From Dugong dugon (Eukaryota; Chordata; Mammalia; Sirenia; Dugongidae), in assembly GCA_030035585.1 (NCBI GenBank), contig CM057482.1, positions 15,425,001 to 15,489,000 on the forward strand: a stretch of DNA of 64,000 nt, given 5' to 3'. Below are positions 1 to 10,060 of this stretch, piece after piece; position 1 is the stretch's first letter, and each line of letters starts with the position of its first letter. Made by a program: the position numbers and the translations under genes. Below the pieces are notes generated by a model that made no database searches, was not told where the DNA came from, and saw only the letters and a program-made list of their open reading frames with translations.

Positions 1-104
1 AGCAGTGGATATTTTGATGGCCCACTTTCCTGAGACTGGAGGCAAAGCACCCCCTCCCCCCAACACACACCTGGAGGTGGCAGGTGTGGGAAAAAGCAAG
101 GACT

Positions 105-290
105 TTGGTGTCAGACTACAGCTGGGCTCCTGGCTTTGCCGCTCTCTGCTGAGTGATCTGGGCAGGCAGGATGTGCACTGGGCTTCAGTCTTACCACCTG
201 TGGCCATCCTGAGAGTGGACTCTGCAGGAACATGCCCAGTACTGGGGCTGGCACATAGTAGGTGCTCGGTACCTGCAAGTCCCTCCCTCC
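105..290 (+). repeat. MIR SINE fragment
   Basis: Ancient mammal-wide MIR in sense orientation. It opens with a GACTTTGGTGTCAGACTACA-type segment and ends with GGCACATAGTAGGTGCTC, both diagnostic of the MIR body and tail. It is old and diverged. An open frame passes through it but shows no protein similarity. Confidence 0.75.
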
Positions 291-299
291 TTCCTGCAG

Positions 300-1470
300 G
301 GCTGAGTGAAGGCAGCCTCGGCAGCTAACCTTTTCTCAATGATACTGAGGTGGCCTCCTCACCACGGCTCCCTCCCTACTGCTCCCCTTGCTTTCTGCCC
401 TGATATGAACCACCCCCCACAAACCCCAAAGATTCATTCCATGTAGACTCAGAACTGAAGAATGTCTGTGGAATCTCAGCCAATGATCTAAGCCTCAATC
501 TATTTCTCCCTTCCTTTTTATTATTTGTTTTTAAAATATAATTTCATTTAGCCTGGCTTCCATACTAAAAATACCAACCCTTGAGATAAAAGCATGTGCA
601 TTATGATTTTGCCTTATTCAACCTTCCACAACGCAGTGAGTGCTTGAATAATGGAAAGGGGAAAACCAGATGCTTAGCGCAATGCTCCAAGCCTGTGAAA
701 GCTGTCTGCCGCAGGAGCGGGGCTTTGTCAAGGAATGGATGATTTTCTCCGGGAGTGATTGTGCCTGAATTAGGAAAGGCTGCAGAAAGGCACAGGTCAG
801 TTACTTTTCGTTCTCAGAATATAAGTTGACTTTACTCCAGAGGAAATCTTGGTCTCATCCCATAAATCGTGATCTCTGATATACTTCATACATCTGTAAC
901 ACAAAGAACCAACCCTCTCTCCCACCCCTGGGGGGGGGGGGGCTGCAGTGCGCAGAAAGGCAATAAATTCTCATCATGCCTCCCTTCTGCTTTCAGAGGT
1001 TAGTGTGGGGACACCCAGCCAGGGAAAACAGGGATTTCAAAGCTTCTGCTGCCTTCTGTGTAACCGAAGGGCCCACTGGGACAGCGCCTCTGTGGTTTGA
1101 AGCCAGCAAAGGCCTATTTCCTGTGCTCTGGTCCTCCTCTGTGTATGGCTTGGCAGTGTAAGGATGAATAAAAGGGAAATGGATCCCCCTCTGCTCTCTC
1201 CCCAGAGGGCAGGAACTCTAGGCACATAATGTGTTTAGGGAAAGGTTTATCTACATTTATATGGATCTAGACACCGATGTCCCTGGGAATTATTGTTAGT
1301 CCCTGGCAGGTGTGTGTGTCCTGCTGGGTGGCTGGGAGGGTGGAGAGGTGGGGAGGCCTCAACAGGAGCCACTTTGGAGTGCCAGAGCTACCCTAGACTG
1401 TCCTACTGTTCCCAACCCCTTCACCCAAGCTCGCTGTCCTTTCCCACTGGATCCCTTGGGCTTTGGGGTA
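300..1470. other. Unique non-coding stretch
   Basis: No gene or clear repeat is seen. Positions 530-830 have balanced composition and no repeat similarity I recognise, including an AT-rich part with TAAAAATACCAACCCTTGAG and GCATTATGATTTTGCC, so this part could be conserved. A run of 13 G lies at 930-942. Short open frames here lack any protein features. Confidence 0.4.
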
Positions 1471-1473
1471 CGT

Positions 1474-1757
1474 GTTGTTAGCTGTCATCAAGTCAACCCC
1501 TAACTCATGGTGATCCTGTGCACAACCACTGTGATCCATAGAGTTTTCATCGGCTGATTTTTTTCAGGAATAGATTGCCAGGCCTTTCCTCCTAGTCTGA
1601 CTTAGTCTGCAAGCTCCGCTGAAACCTGTTTAGCATCACAGCAATACGAGGAAGCCTCCATTGACAAGCGCTGGCTACACATGAGGTGATTGCTGGAAAT
1701 CGAACCTGGGTCTCCCACGTGGAAGGCAAGAATCCTCCCACTGATCCACCATTGTCC
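1474..1757 (-). mobile_element. AfroSINE, tRNA-Gly-headed subtype
   Basis: On the minus strand the element begins with a tRNA-like head near 1757 (GGTGGATCAGTGGGAGGATT for the A box region, CAGGTTCGATTTCC for the B box), resembling a glycine tRNA. A body containing AGACTAGGAGGAAAGGCCTG follows, and the tail is the RTE-type CACCATGAGT...AGCTAACAACA at 1474. It is the same subtype as the copy at 36.1 kb and differs from the common GAGCCCTGG-headed form. Confidence 0.8.
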
Positions 1758-2033
1758 TCTTGGGGAAAGTATTATGTCCCAAAGGCTGTCTGGTAGGGGG
1801 AGGGAGCTTCACTGTAGAGCAAGTCCAGCCTCAGCATCTAGGAATGGAGCTCCCCTAAAGGACTCTGGAGAGTCACCCCATGGAGATTTTTAAGAAGAAA
1901 AAGCACTCAGAGGAGAGGGAAGATGCTGGAGCTCGGGCAGGCAGAAGGAGATGGAGGCCCGGGGGTGCTCACATGTGCCCCTCCCGTGGTGGGAGAGGTA
2001 GCTGTTTTATTGCTGCCGTTATGGTCTCTACAA

Positions 2034-2236
2034 TGCCCTGGTGGCACAACGGTTAAGTGCTCAGCTACTAACTGAAAGGCTAGCTATTCAAACCCACCCA
2101 AAGGCTCCACAGGAGAAAGACCTGGAGATCTGCTCCTATAAAGATTACAGCCTAGAAAACCCTATGGGCAGTTCTCCTCTGTCACAGGGGGTCGCTATGA
2201 GTCAAAATTAACTTGACAGCACCTAACGAGAACAAC
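2034..2236 (+). mobile_element. AfroSINE
   Basis: tRNA-derived SINE with head TGCCCTGGTGGCACAACGG, B box near TATTCAAACCC, the long-form body (GACCTGGAGATCTGCTCC, AAAGATTACAGCC) and the RTE-shared tail GGTCGCTATGAGTC followed by CACCTAACGAGAACAACA. It is moderately diverged. I found no convincing target duplication. Confidence 0.9.
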
Positions 2237-2349
2237 ATTATTTTCTCTTGAGGGGAATTGTCGTATTTAACCTGTGGCTTTAATTTTATTTATTTATTTA
2301 TTTTTAATGTTATGATTACTTTCTGATGTCCACAACCCTTCCTTACTGC

Positions 2350-2707
2350 CAGGGCCAGATTATCCAACAGGCAAGGTAAGCACGGTGCTTACCTTGCTTA
2401 CGAGATCATCTGTAGTGAACAATTCCACGTTGTTTCACCTCATCAAAGACTCTGCTTCTAGGTATGGCTGGCATCTGTCTCTCTCCCAACTCCACAGAAC
2501 CTTCTTACAGAATCAAAGCCTCTTTTCAAATTTACAGTCCCTGACAGGGGCGGATGACCCAGCAAGCAAGGTAAGCACGGGCTTACTTGTGTTTATTTAC
2601 TAATCTGTAGTGAAATGTGAAATGTGTTTACTACAGATTAGTAAGTAAGCACAAGTAAGCCCATGCTTACCTTCCTTATTGGCTAACACCCCCCCCCCCC
2701 CCCCCCG
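2350..2707 (-). mobile_element. Composite hAT-type non-autonomous DNA transposon (copy A)
   Basis: The element starts CAGGGCCAGATTATCC and is flanked on both sides by the perfect 8-bp duplication CTTACTGC (2342-2349 and 2708-2715). Positions 2350-2425 form one arm and 2426-2543 a core. A palindromic unit opens with CAGGGGCGGATGACCC at 2545 and folds on itself (TTACTAATCTGTAG against CTACAGATTAGTAA). The terminus is replaced by 18 consecutive C (2689-2706). Core and arm match the copy at 5148-5612 in reverse orientation. Terminal CAGGG and 8-bp duplications are hAT features; the family name is unknown to me. Confidence 0.85.
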
Positions 2708-3078
2708 CTTACTGCCTCAGAGAAGGTGGAGAGGTGCCGGGAAGTATGGTCTCCCTCCTCACCCCTCCATCGAGGCCGTGGCACAGCAGTAGCAGGATTG
2801 TATTGAGAAGGACGGAAGTTCTGGTGTTGCCAGCCGTGACTCCCGCAGTGGGGGAAACAACCTCCCTGCAGACACCTCTGGAGAAGGTATGAGGCTGATG
2901 GCCTTCCCCGTATACACCAGAGGATGGTCACCCTCCAGGGAGACCAGGGCGTTTCTAAGTTACGCCTTCAAAGGGTTTTCAGTGCAGATTGATGTCAATC
3001 GCATTTTGTCCCAAGCACAAAGACAAGCCCTTAATTTTTTTTTTTTAATCGAAATTCCATCTCTCTCCTCTCTTTCCG

Positions 3079-3252
3079 GAGCCCTGCTGGCGCAGTGGTT
3101 AAAAGTTTGGCAGCTAACCAAAAGGTCAGCAGTTCGGATCCGCCAGCCATTCCTTGGAAACCCTATGGGGCAGTTCTACTCTGTCCTCTAGGGTCGCTAT
3201 GGGTCAGAATCGACCAAACAGCAACTGATTTGGTCTTTTTTTTTTTTTTTTT
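3079..3252 (+). mobile_element. AfroSINE
   Basis: Short-form SINE: head GAGCCCTGCTGGCGCAGTGG, AACCAAAAGGTCAGCAGTTC, the CCTTGGAAACCCTATGGGGC body, GGTCGCTATGGGTCAGAATC tail and a poly-T end. A CCTCTCTTT match at 3067-3075 and 3255-3263 is a plausible target duplication, although the local sequence is CT-rich. Confidence 0.92.
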
Positions 3253-3327
3253 CCCCTCTCTTTTTCTCTCTCTCTCTGCTTTTTCTTTTGCTTGAATCTG
3301 AATGGAAATTGCTCTGTGGGCAGTGTA

Positions 3328-3440
3328 TTCATTCATTCATTTGTTCGTTCACTCAACAAAGATGTGCTGAGCACCTACTATGTGCCTGGCATACACTAGG
3401 CCTCTGGGAGACATAGTGGAGGTCAGAAATTCCAAAGCAA
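3328..3440 (+). repeat. L2-like LINE 3' fragment
   Basis: ATTCATTCATTCATTTGTTC is followed by CAACAAAGATGTGCTGAGCACC and TACTATGTGCCTGGCATACA, typical of the mammalian L2 3' region. It is ancient and diverged. Confidence 0.6.
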
Positions 3441-3869
3441 AGTCCCAGCTTCCGAGATACGCCTTCTCTAGCTTTTCTTAGAATCACATCATTTAATCCA
3501 ACTATTAGCCAAGTAAAAAAAAGGTGGCCACCCATTCCATGTTTACACACCTGCTCCATTTCTAAGCCATCTAACTGTTAGGAAGTTAGTGATGAATTAT
3601 TCCCTGAAGTAATTCCTATGCTCTGGAGCAACCTGGAAATGTCATCCCTTTTCTCTGGAACTGTCCGTCAGAAATGTGTTTCCTGGATCTGCTCTTTCTT
3701 TTGCCTAAAAATTTCCGGTTGGTCCACTATATCCCAGTGGTGTGGTTTTTAGGCACCCTGCTCCTCACCCCACCCCCATGATTTCCTTCTCAGTCTGCTT
3801 TCCAGTTCAATTGTCCCAAATTCTAAGCCACAGACTCCTGGGAGCCTTCTTCAGCGGGTCTCTGAATCC

Positions 3870-4190
3870 TTGGTAACTGTATCAGGATTAGATTCAGCGG
3901 CATACAATGGGCGAAAAACAAATAGCAGTAGCTTAAAGCAATAGCGGCATTTCATACTCTCTCACATAACAAGAGGCTGGGGGTAGTTTGGAGCTGGCCC
4001 ACCAGCTGCACGATTACTTCAGAAGCTGAACCGCCTCTCTTCTGCTCCGCCAGCCTCAAAATGTGGTTGCCATCCTTATGGTCTGAGATGGCTGCCGAAA
4101 TTCCAGCCATCAGATCAGTGTTCCAGGAGGCAGGAAGAGGGGAGAGCAAGGCATATTCCCCTCTCTTAGTGATTTTCCAAAAATGCCACA
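3870..4190. repeat. Ancient interspersed repeat, family not assigned
   Basis: Patterns such as AGCAGTAGCTTAAAGCAATA, CATTTCATACTCTCTCACAT and TTGCCATCCTTATGGTCTGAGATGGCTG recur in related form at 24.42-24.75 kb, indicating an old dispersed family. I cannot name it. No coding capacity is seen. The flanking intervals 3440-3870 and 4190-4940 hold nothing I recognise. Confidence 0.45.
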
Positions 4191-4941
4191 CAACATTTTC
4201 ATCAGCCAGAACCGTCACACCCTAGCTACAAGCAGGACTGGGAGAAGCAGCCTTTTATCTGAGCAGTAATACCAAAAATTGAGGTTCTGTTAACTACAGA
4301 AAAGGGGTAGACAGGATATTTGGTAATTAACTAGGAATCTCCACCATAAGTACTAAGCTTTTATAATAATATCATAATTATCATGGTTGGGGCAGGGCAC
4401 GAACATTTTTTTTTTTGACATGATAAACAGGCCTTTCTTACAAAGGCTGGGAACCACCAAGGTCGGTTTTTAACTATTTTAATTAAAAGGATGTGCCCTG
4501 AGCAGAAAGAATACACCTGAGAGGTCTGTTATCCTAGGAAGCGAATACCTAGTATTATTCCATCTTCTGAGCATCTTTCCCTTCTTCTGAGAAGCACACC
4601 TTCCCTAAATCTGACAGCAGGGTTCTGATGGCAGCACCCTCTTCTTAGAGGCCCCGCCCACTGGGCCACAGTTGATTGGCCCAGGCCTGGGCACCTGGAG
4701 TGTGTGCACTCGGCAGGTCCAAGGAATGGCTGGGGCTGGGAAGGTGGAGCAAGGGGGCTAACACAGAGGGCTGAAGACCGAAGCCACATCCTCCAGCCTA
4801 GCTTTCATCAGTAATAAAGCTGGCATCTTCATCTCTTCCTGACTGCAAGCGAGGGGAGTTATTTCTGGCCCCCTAAAGTCCCAACACTTTAAATGGGAAA
4901 GGAAAGTTGCAGAGCAATATGGACTGTGTAACTTTTGCAAT

Positions 4942-5116
4942 GGAAACCCTGGTGGCGCACAGGTTAAGAGCTTCAGCTGCTAACCAAAAAAGGTCAGCAG
5001 TTCGAACCCACCAGACGCTCCTTGGGAATGCTATGGGGCAGTTCTACTCTGTCCTATAGAGTCGCTATGAGTCAGAATCGACTTGAGGGCAATGGTTTTC
5101 TTTTTTTTTTTTTTTA
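4942..5116 (+). mobile_element. AfroSINE with target duplication
   Basis: Short-form SINE from GGAAACCCTGGTGGCGCACA to a long T tract. The flanks AACTTTTGCAAT (4930-4941) and AACTTTTACAAT (5117-5128) are a 12-bp target duplication with one mismatch, which fixes both ends of the insertion. Confidence 0.93.
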
Positions 5117-5147
5117 AACTTTTACAATAAAATAAAACAACCACAAT

Positions 5148-5612
5148 CAGGGGCGAATTATCCATTGGAAATTGTTCACCGCAGATTAGTAATTTGGCAG
5201 AAGCAGGCCCATGCTTACCTTGCTTACTGGGTAATCCATTCCTGTCCAAAAAAAACAAACAAACTCATTGCCTTCAAGTCAATTCCGACTCGTAGTGACC
5301 CTGTAGGACAGAGTAGAACTGCCCCATAGGGTTTCCAAGGAGTGCCTGGTGGATCTGAACTGCCAACCTTTTGATTAGCAGCCATAGCTCTTAACCACTA
5401 TACCACCAGGGTTAGCAACCCTATAGGGACTGTAAATTTGAAAAGAGGCTTTAATTTTGTAGGAAGGTGCTGTGGGGTTGGGAGAGAGACAGATGCCAGC
5501 CATACCTAGAAGTAGAATCTTTGATGTGGTGAAAAAAGTGAAATTGTTCACTATAGATCAGTAAGTACAAGTAAGCCCATGCTTACCTTGCTTATTGGGT
5601 AATCTGCCCCTG
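5148..5612 (+). mobile_element. Composite hAT-type non-autonomous DNA transposon (copy B)
   Basis: It begins CAGGGGCGAATTATCC and ends GGTAATCTGCCCCTG, flanked by the perfect 8-bp duplication ACCACAAT (5140-5147 and 5613-5620). The order is palindromic unit (5148-5245), core (5428-5535, with GGGAGAGAGACAGATGCCAG) and single arm (5536-5612), the same arrangement as copy A in the opposite orientation. Its own duplication shows an independent insertion. A minus-strand AfroSINE at 5248-5413 splits unit from core. Confidence 0.85.
5248..5413 (-). mobile_element. AfroSINE nested in the hAT-type element
   Basis: The reverse-strand short-form SINE starts with its tail at AAACAAACAAACTCATTGCC and ends at the head complement ACTATACCACCAGGGTT. 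It lies inside the composite DNA element, so this SINE is younger than that copy of the transposon. Confidence 0.9.
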
Positions 5613-5894
5613 ACCACAATAGCAAAATCAAATATACATTAGTCGTCTTTATCTGCAGGACACTATGTGAAGTAAGAGCTGTAGATATGCTGGTAAATCT
5701 TCCATCAAAGAGCTGAGAATGCATTTAGGGAAGACAGTACAACAGTAATTACGGTACTGGGGCAGCTGTTATGATATGGAGCTACTGAGAATTATGGGAG
5801 CCCAGAGCAGGCGGTCTAACCTCAGGCCAGGGAAGGCCTTGCTAAAAAGCATGCCACTTAAACTGGCACTTTAAATAAGAGTTGGTGTTATACA

Positions 5895-6478
5895 ACAATT
5901 GGTCTCTACTCATCCAGAACAAAAGAGAAAGAAGGAAACCAAAGACTCAAAGATGAAGCTAGTCTACAGGACCAATTGCCTGCGTGAACCACGGCCTCAT
6001 CTGTCTTGAGACCAGAAGAACTAGATGGTGCCTGGCTACCACTACCTACTGTTGTGATCAGGAACACACAGTAGATGAATCCTGATACAACAGGAGAAAA
6101 ATGTGGAACAGAATTCAAATTCTTAAAAAGTCCAGACTTACTGGACTGGTTAAGACTAGAGGATTCCCCAAGACTGTCGCCTTGAGATGCACTTTAAACC
6201 TTAAACTGAAATTATCCCTTGAGGTCACCTTTAGCTAAATAACAAATTGGCTCATAAAATAAAGAATATCACCCATGAGTGATGAGCTTCTTGAAAAAAT
6301 CATCTACAGGAGACCAAATAGTCAAAAATTACTCTAAAGCAAAGATGAGAAGGTATGGGGGCAGGGAAACTAGAGTACTGGAGATGGTTCAACCAGAATG
6401 GAATGAATGAGAATGATGACACATTGTGAAAAAGGTAACCAGTACCACTGAATAATTTGTGCAGAAATTGTTAAATGG
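5895..6478 (+). mobile_element. L1 3' UTR, upstream part
   Basis: It contains GACCAGAAGAACTAGATGGTGCCTGGC, ACAGGAGAAAAATGTGGAAC and TCCAGACTTACTGGACTGG. The same 3' UTR is seen at 18.7-19.3 kb (minus) and 55.4-56.1 kb (plus). The element is split by a 1.7-kb insertion and its last 70 bp resume at 8192. No ORF2 sequence remains. Confidence 0.75.
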
Positions 6479-7769
6479 TGTGTTAGTTATCTAGTGATGC
6501 TATGACAGAAATACCACAAGTGGATGGCTTTAACAAACAGAAATTTATTCTCTCACAGTCTAGGAGCTAGAAGTCCAAATTCAGCGTGCCAGCTCTAGGG
6601 GAAGGCTTTCGCTCTCTCTTGGCTCTGAGGGAAGGTCCCTGTGTCCTTTCAACATCTGTAGGCCCAACATTCCTTGGAGATTTCCATGTGTCTTGGCGTC
6701 TATCTTCCCCTGGCTCTAGGAGGTTCTCAGTGCAGGGACCCCCCTGGGGTCTTCTTTCTTGGTGGTAATGAGGTCCCTTTTATCTCTGCTCACTCAGCTT
6801 TGTGTGGCCCCATTCTCCTAGTCCATCTGAGTGGCAACCCTACCACCTCAGCCCCAGCAGTCCCCATTCTTCTGCCCCCTGGGCAAGGCAGCCCCACCCC
6901 ATCTACTTTGGGCAACGGGTCCGGCCCCGTCCCCTGGCACTCGTAAACGTCAGCCCCACATTCCAGAAACAAGTTGGTGAAGATCTGACTCTCTGAAACC
7001 TCGGAGGCTGTGGCCCCACCCTTCAAAATCCAGCAGGCCATGGTTCCACCCTTTGTGACCCTACCCTTTAAGACTGAGGCAGCTCTGCTTCCCGGGCTCC
7101 TTCTGATCTCTGAGCTGCTCCAGGGATGGTCCTTTTCTTTTCTTGGAGGATGAAAGATGTAGCTCCTTTTGGGCCTGTTTCCTGAACAGTTCTCCAGTCA
7201 GGACAGCTTCTTGACCATGCACATAGGCAGGCCTCTTCCTGGCCCTCGGCCTCTTGGCCCCTTAGGCCTCTTGGGCCATCCTGACCTCTGACCTGCTCAG
7301 GCAAGTGTTACAAAACAGTTTAGCTCTACCAGTAAGTGCCCGGAGGCATCCCACTCTGCTAGTAAGCCTCAGCCTGAAGGCACTCAGCTCTCTTGCTCTG
7401 TGAGTCAGCTCCCACGCTGTCTTGCACTGGTCTCCTGGTTCTGCTGCCACCATTTCTCTGCCACTGTTTCTTACTGTCTGCACTGTCTCCAGTGTTACAG
7501 CTCTCCTCACTTCCTTCTGAGCCCTCACCAGAACTGCCTTTGACATTCATAACTCCACCAACAATCTCTTCAAGGCAATCTAGGCTTTTACTGTTAGGCA
7601 CCTTAAAACTCTTCCAGCCTCTACCCAGTCACAGTTCCAAAAACAGCTTCCACATTTTAGGTATCTGTTAAAGCACCCCACTCCCAATACTAAATGTCCT
7701 AGGCTGGGTTCTCTATGAAGCAAAACCAGTGTGGTGTATATATAAGTATATATACACACATATATATAC

Positions 7770-7829
<60 letters not shown>

Positions 7830-8084
7830 AGATTTCTCTCAAGGAAATGGCTCATGTGGTTGTAGAGGCTGGCAAGTCCCAAGCCCGTGGGTCAGGCATC
7901 AGGCTGGAGTCTTCTCCTGACTCAAGTAGCTGCAGGGGCTGACAAACCCAAGATCAGCAGATCAGACGGCAAGTCTCTGGCTCTGGATCCTGCATTAGCC
8001 TCGTCATTGTCTGACCTTCAGTTCTGATCTTGGGATTTGTCAGCCTCTGCAGCCTGAGAACTAGCAACCTGCCATCTGACGTGC

Positions 8085-8153
<69 letters not shown>

Positions 8154-8191
8154 TTCACTGGTTTTATTCTCTATATGACCCAGCCTAGACA
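6479..8191 (-). mobile_element. LTR-type insertion with TG...CA ends
   Basis: The insertion begins TGTGTTAGTTATC and ends CCTAGACA, interrupts the L1 3' UTR, and is flanked by a perfect 5-bp duplication AATGG (6474-6478 and 8192-8196), as expected for an LTR-bounded element. The left end reads, in reverse, AATAAATTTCTG...AACTAACACA, like the 3' end of old mammalian LTRs. Blocks at 6714-6790 and 7290-7510 resemble the minus-strand LTR at 48.9-49.6 kb but in swapped order. No viral coding sequence is seen. It may contain more than one element. Confidence 0.55.
7699..8188. repeat. Imperfect inverted repeat with two AT microsatellites
   Basis: The outer arms are AGGCTGGGTTCTCTATGAAG (7701-7720) and the reverse complement of a related sequence at 8151-8188. 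The inner arms are TGCAGGGGCTGACAAACCCA (7931-7950) against GGGATTTGTCAGCCTCTGCA (8032-8051). Each side carries a dinucleotide tract: TA-rich at 7733-7826, and TA/TG/TA at 8085-8151. The centre is near 7990. Confidence 0.7.
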
Positions 8192-8262
8192 AATGGGAAC
8201 CTAATTTGCTGTGTAAACTTTCACCTTAAACACAATAAAATATTATTTAAAAAAAAAAGATG
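8192..8262 (+). mobile_element. L1 3' UTR, terminal part
   Basis: AATGGGAACCTAATTTGCTG and GTAAACTTTCACCTTAAACAC are followed by AATAAAATA and a poly-A tract. This continues the L1 3' UTR cut at 6478 and gives its polyadenylation signal and tail. The same ending is seen at 56.05 kb. Confidence 0.75.
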
Positions 8263-8780
8263 AATTGGTGTTATCTGGGCAAAGGGGAGTATGATTTGGA
8301 AGAGGGAGGATGGGGTTGGAAAGTGTTCCAGGCAGAGGCAAAGGCCTGTGCAAGCACCCAGGGGTAAAATGGGATATGGCAAGTTCAAAGAAGTGAGGGT
8401 GCACCTGTGGAATGTGGGAGAGTGGATGCTGCAGGGTGTTGAGGGTCCAGCCAGTGCTGACCTGGAAGGGGTGCTAAGGAGAGTGGACTTCATTTTGTAG
8501 GCAATGAGATGCTCCTGAAGACTCGGCGTAGGGGAGTGAAATAAAAAGTTTTACATTTTAGGAAGATCATTCTGGCTGTGCGAAGGAATCAGAATGGGGG
8601 GAGCAAGAGTGAAGCAGGGAGATCAGGGAGGAGGCAGAGAGATGATGGTGGCTCAGACCTACATGGCAGCCGAGGAGACGCAGTGGACTGCTGGGAGGGG
8701 TATTTAGGGCCCAGGAACAACAGGCTTTAAGAAGAGGTCAGAGCTGGCTCAGAGGGATGGAGAAGTCAAGGTGAGTCCTA
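8263..8780 (+). repeat. L2-like ancient LINE fragment
   Basis: GTGTTCCAGGCAGAGGCAAA, AGGCCTGTGCAAGCACCCAG, GGAAGATCATTCTGGCTGTG and GAGAGATGATGGTGGCTCAG are characteristic of an old dispersed mammalian LINE 3' region. The family call L2 is tentative. Confidence 0.5.
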
Positions 8781-8799
8781 GGTTGCTAGGTTGGATGGC

Positions 8800-8925
8800 T
8801 AAGGGGTGGTGGTGCTACTGCTGGCCTTTGTCAGGTCACCTCTCCCTGGGCCTCAGTTTCTGGATCTGTAAAACAAGGGGATTGGATTAGAAATTTTCTA
8901 GGGTCCCTCAAGTTGCTTCCTTTGC
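8800..8925 (+). repeat. MIR-type fragment
   Basis: GGGCCTCAGTTTCTGGATCT and GTAAAACAAGGGGATTGGAT match the MIR core in sense orientation. From 8925 to 9470 I see no gene and no further repeat I can name. Confidence 0.65.
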
Positions 8926-9470
8926 CTTAAGATCCTTAAAGGTTGTGAAGTAAAGGCTCAGGTGAGTTGGGTGATTTGGAAAGAACTTTGGGAACAGATC
9001 AGATATGAGCAGTATCTTGAAAAGAAGGGTTCAGATGGACAGAATGGACAAGAAAGGAAAGAATGGACAAGGATCACAGCACAAGCAAAGGTGTGGCAGT
9101 GAGAACAAGCAGGGCATTTCAAGACCAGCCACAACACTCATCACCGAGGGACATAGAGGGCCAATGCCGGGAAAGTCCAAGTTGAACTGGACGTTCACCT
9201 CTTCATGTGGATGGTATATAATCAGAGCAGTTAAAAAATATATTTGGCATGCCCATGTCTGGAGTAGTACAAATGACTCACTACTCTTCCACACCCCATT
9301 CCAGGAAAAGCCGAGTACTACCTCCTCTGCGTGCCCACAGTAAGCTGGGCAAACTCCAATTTAGCACTTATCACGTTATTTTAAGATTGTTTAACAGCAT
9401 GTCTGTGTCACTTTAAAGAATGTTAATTGTCTGAGGACAAGGGTGTGTCATAATAATGCCAGTCATAATA

Positions 9471-9852
9471 CGGTCATGTGCTACATAATGTCCATCAGGG
9501 CAATGTCCGACCGTATACGTCAGTGGTTCAATAAATTAAAAAATTTCAATGTCTTAGTATATAGTATACAGTGTAGTTTTCTGTACATAAAAAGCATTAA
9601 AGAAACACTTCCAGATACACTAAAATATCTTTAACATAATAATACAGTAATGATAATAATAGGGCCTTATGTACCTCAAATTTTTAATATAATAGGCTTT
9701 ATGGTGGTTGGTTCGTAACTACGGTTTGTACGTAAGTCAAACGTTCATAATTCAGGGACTGCCTGTATATAATATGGTGTTCGCACAACGTCCAAATCAC
9801 ATAACGTCGTATTTCATGGAACGTACCAAGGGCATTAAGTGTTGCATGACTA
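9471..9852. mobile_element. Non-autonomous DNA transposon, TA-flanked (Tigger-like)
   Basis: The left end CGGTCATGTGCTACATAATG pairs with the reverse complement of the right end (TAGTCATGCAACACTTAATG), giving imperfect terminal inverted repeats of about 25 bp. The flanking dinucleotide on both sides is TA, as in the Tc1/mariner group. The interior is AT-rich without a transposase frame and includes a CGTACGTAAGTCAAACGTTC-type segment that may be a second nested element. Confidence 0.65.
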
Positions 9853-9854
9853 TA

Positions 9855-10060
9855 ATAATATAGCTGCCACTTACTGAGCATTTATTAAGAGCCAGGCACT
9901 GTGCTAAATATTCTGCAGGGATTATCTCTATGGGACAGGTACTATTATCATCCCCAGTTTACAGATAAGAAAACTGAGGCCCAGAGAAGTGAAGTAATAA
10001 TTTGCCCAAGTGGCACACCAAAGTAAGCAGAAGATCCATGTGGTGCATCCCTGTGTCCTC
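9855..10060 (-). repeat. MIR SINE fragment
   Basis: GAGCCAGGCACTGTGCTAAA, CATCCCCAGTTTACAGATAAG and AAACTGAGGCCCAGAGAAGT are the complement of the MIR body. From 10060 to 10530 no gene or clear repeat is visible. Confidence 0.8.

Noticed and set aside
7733..7826. Ile/Tyr-rich frames across TA tracts as small membrane proteins
   Set aside because: They are pure dinucleotide translations; the same happens at 53552-53612.
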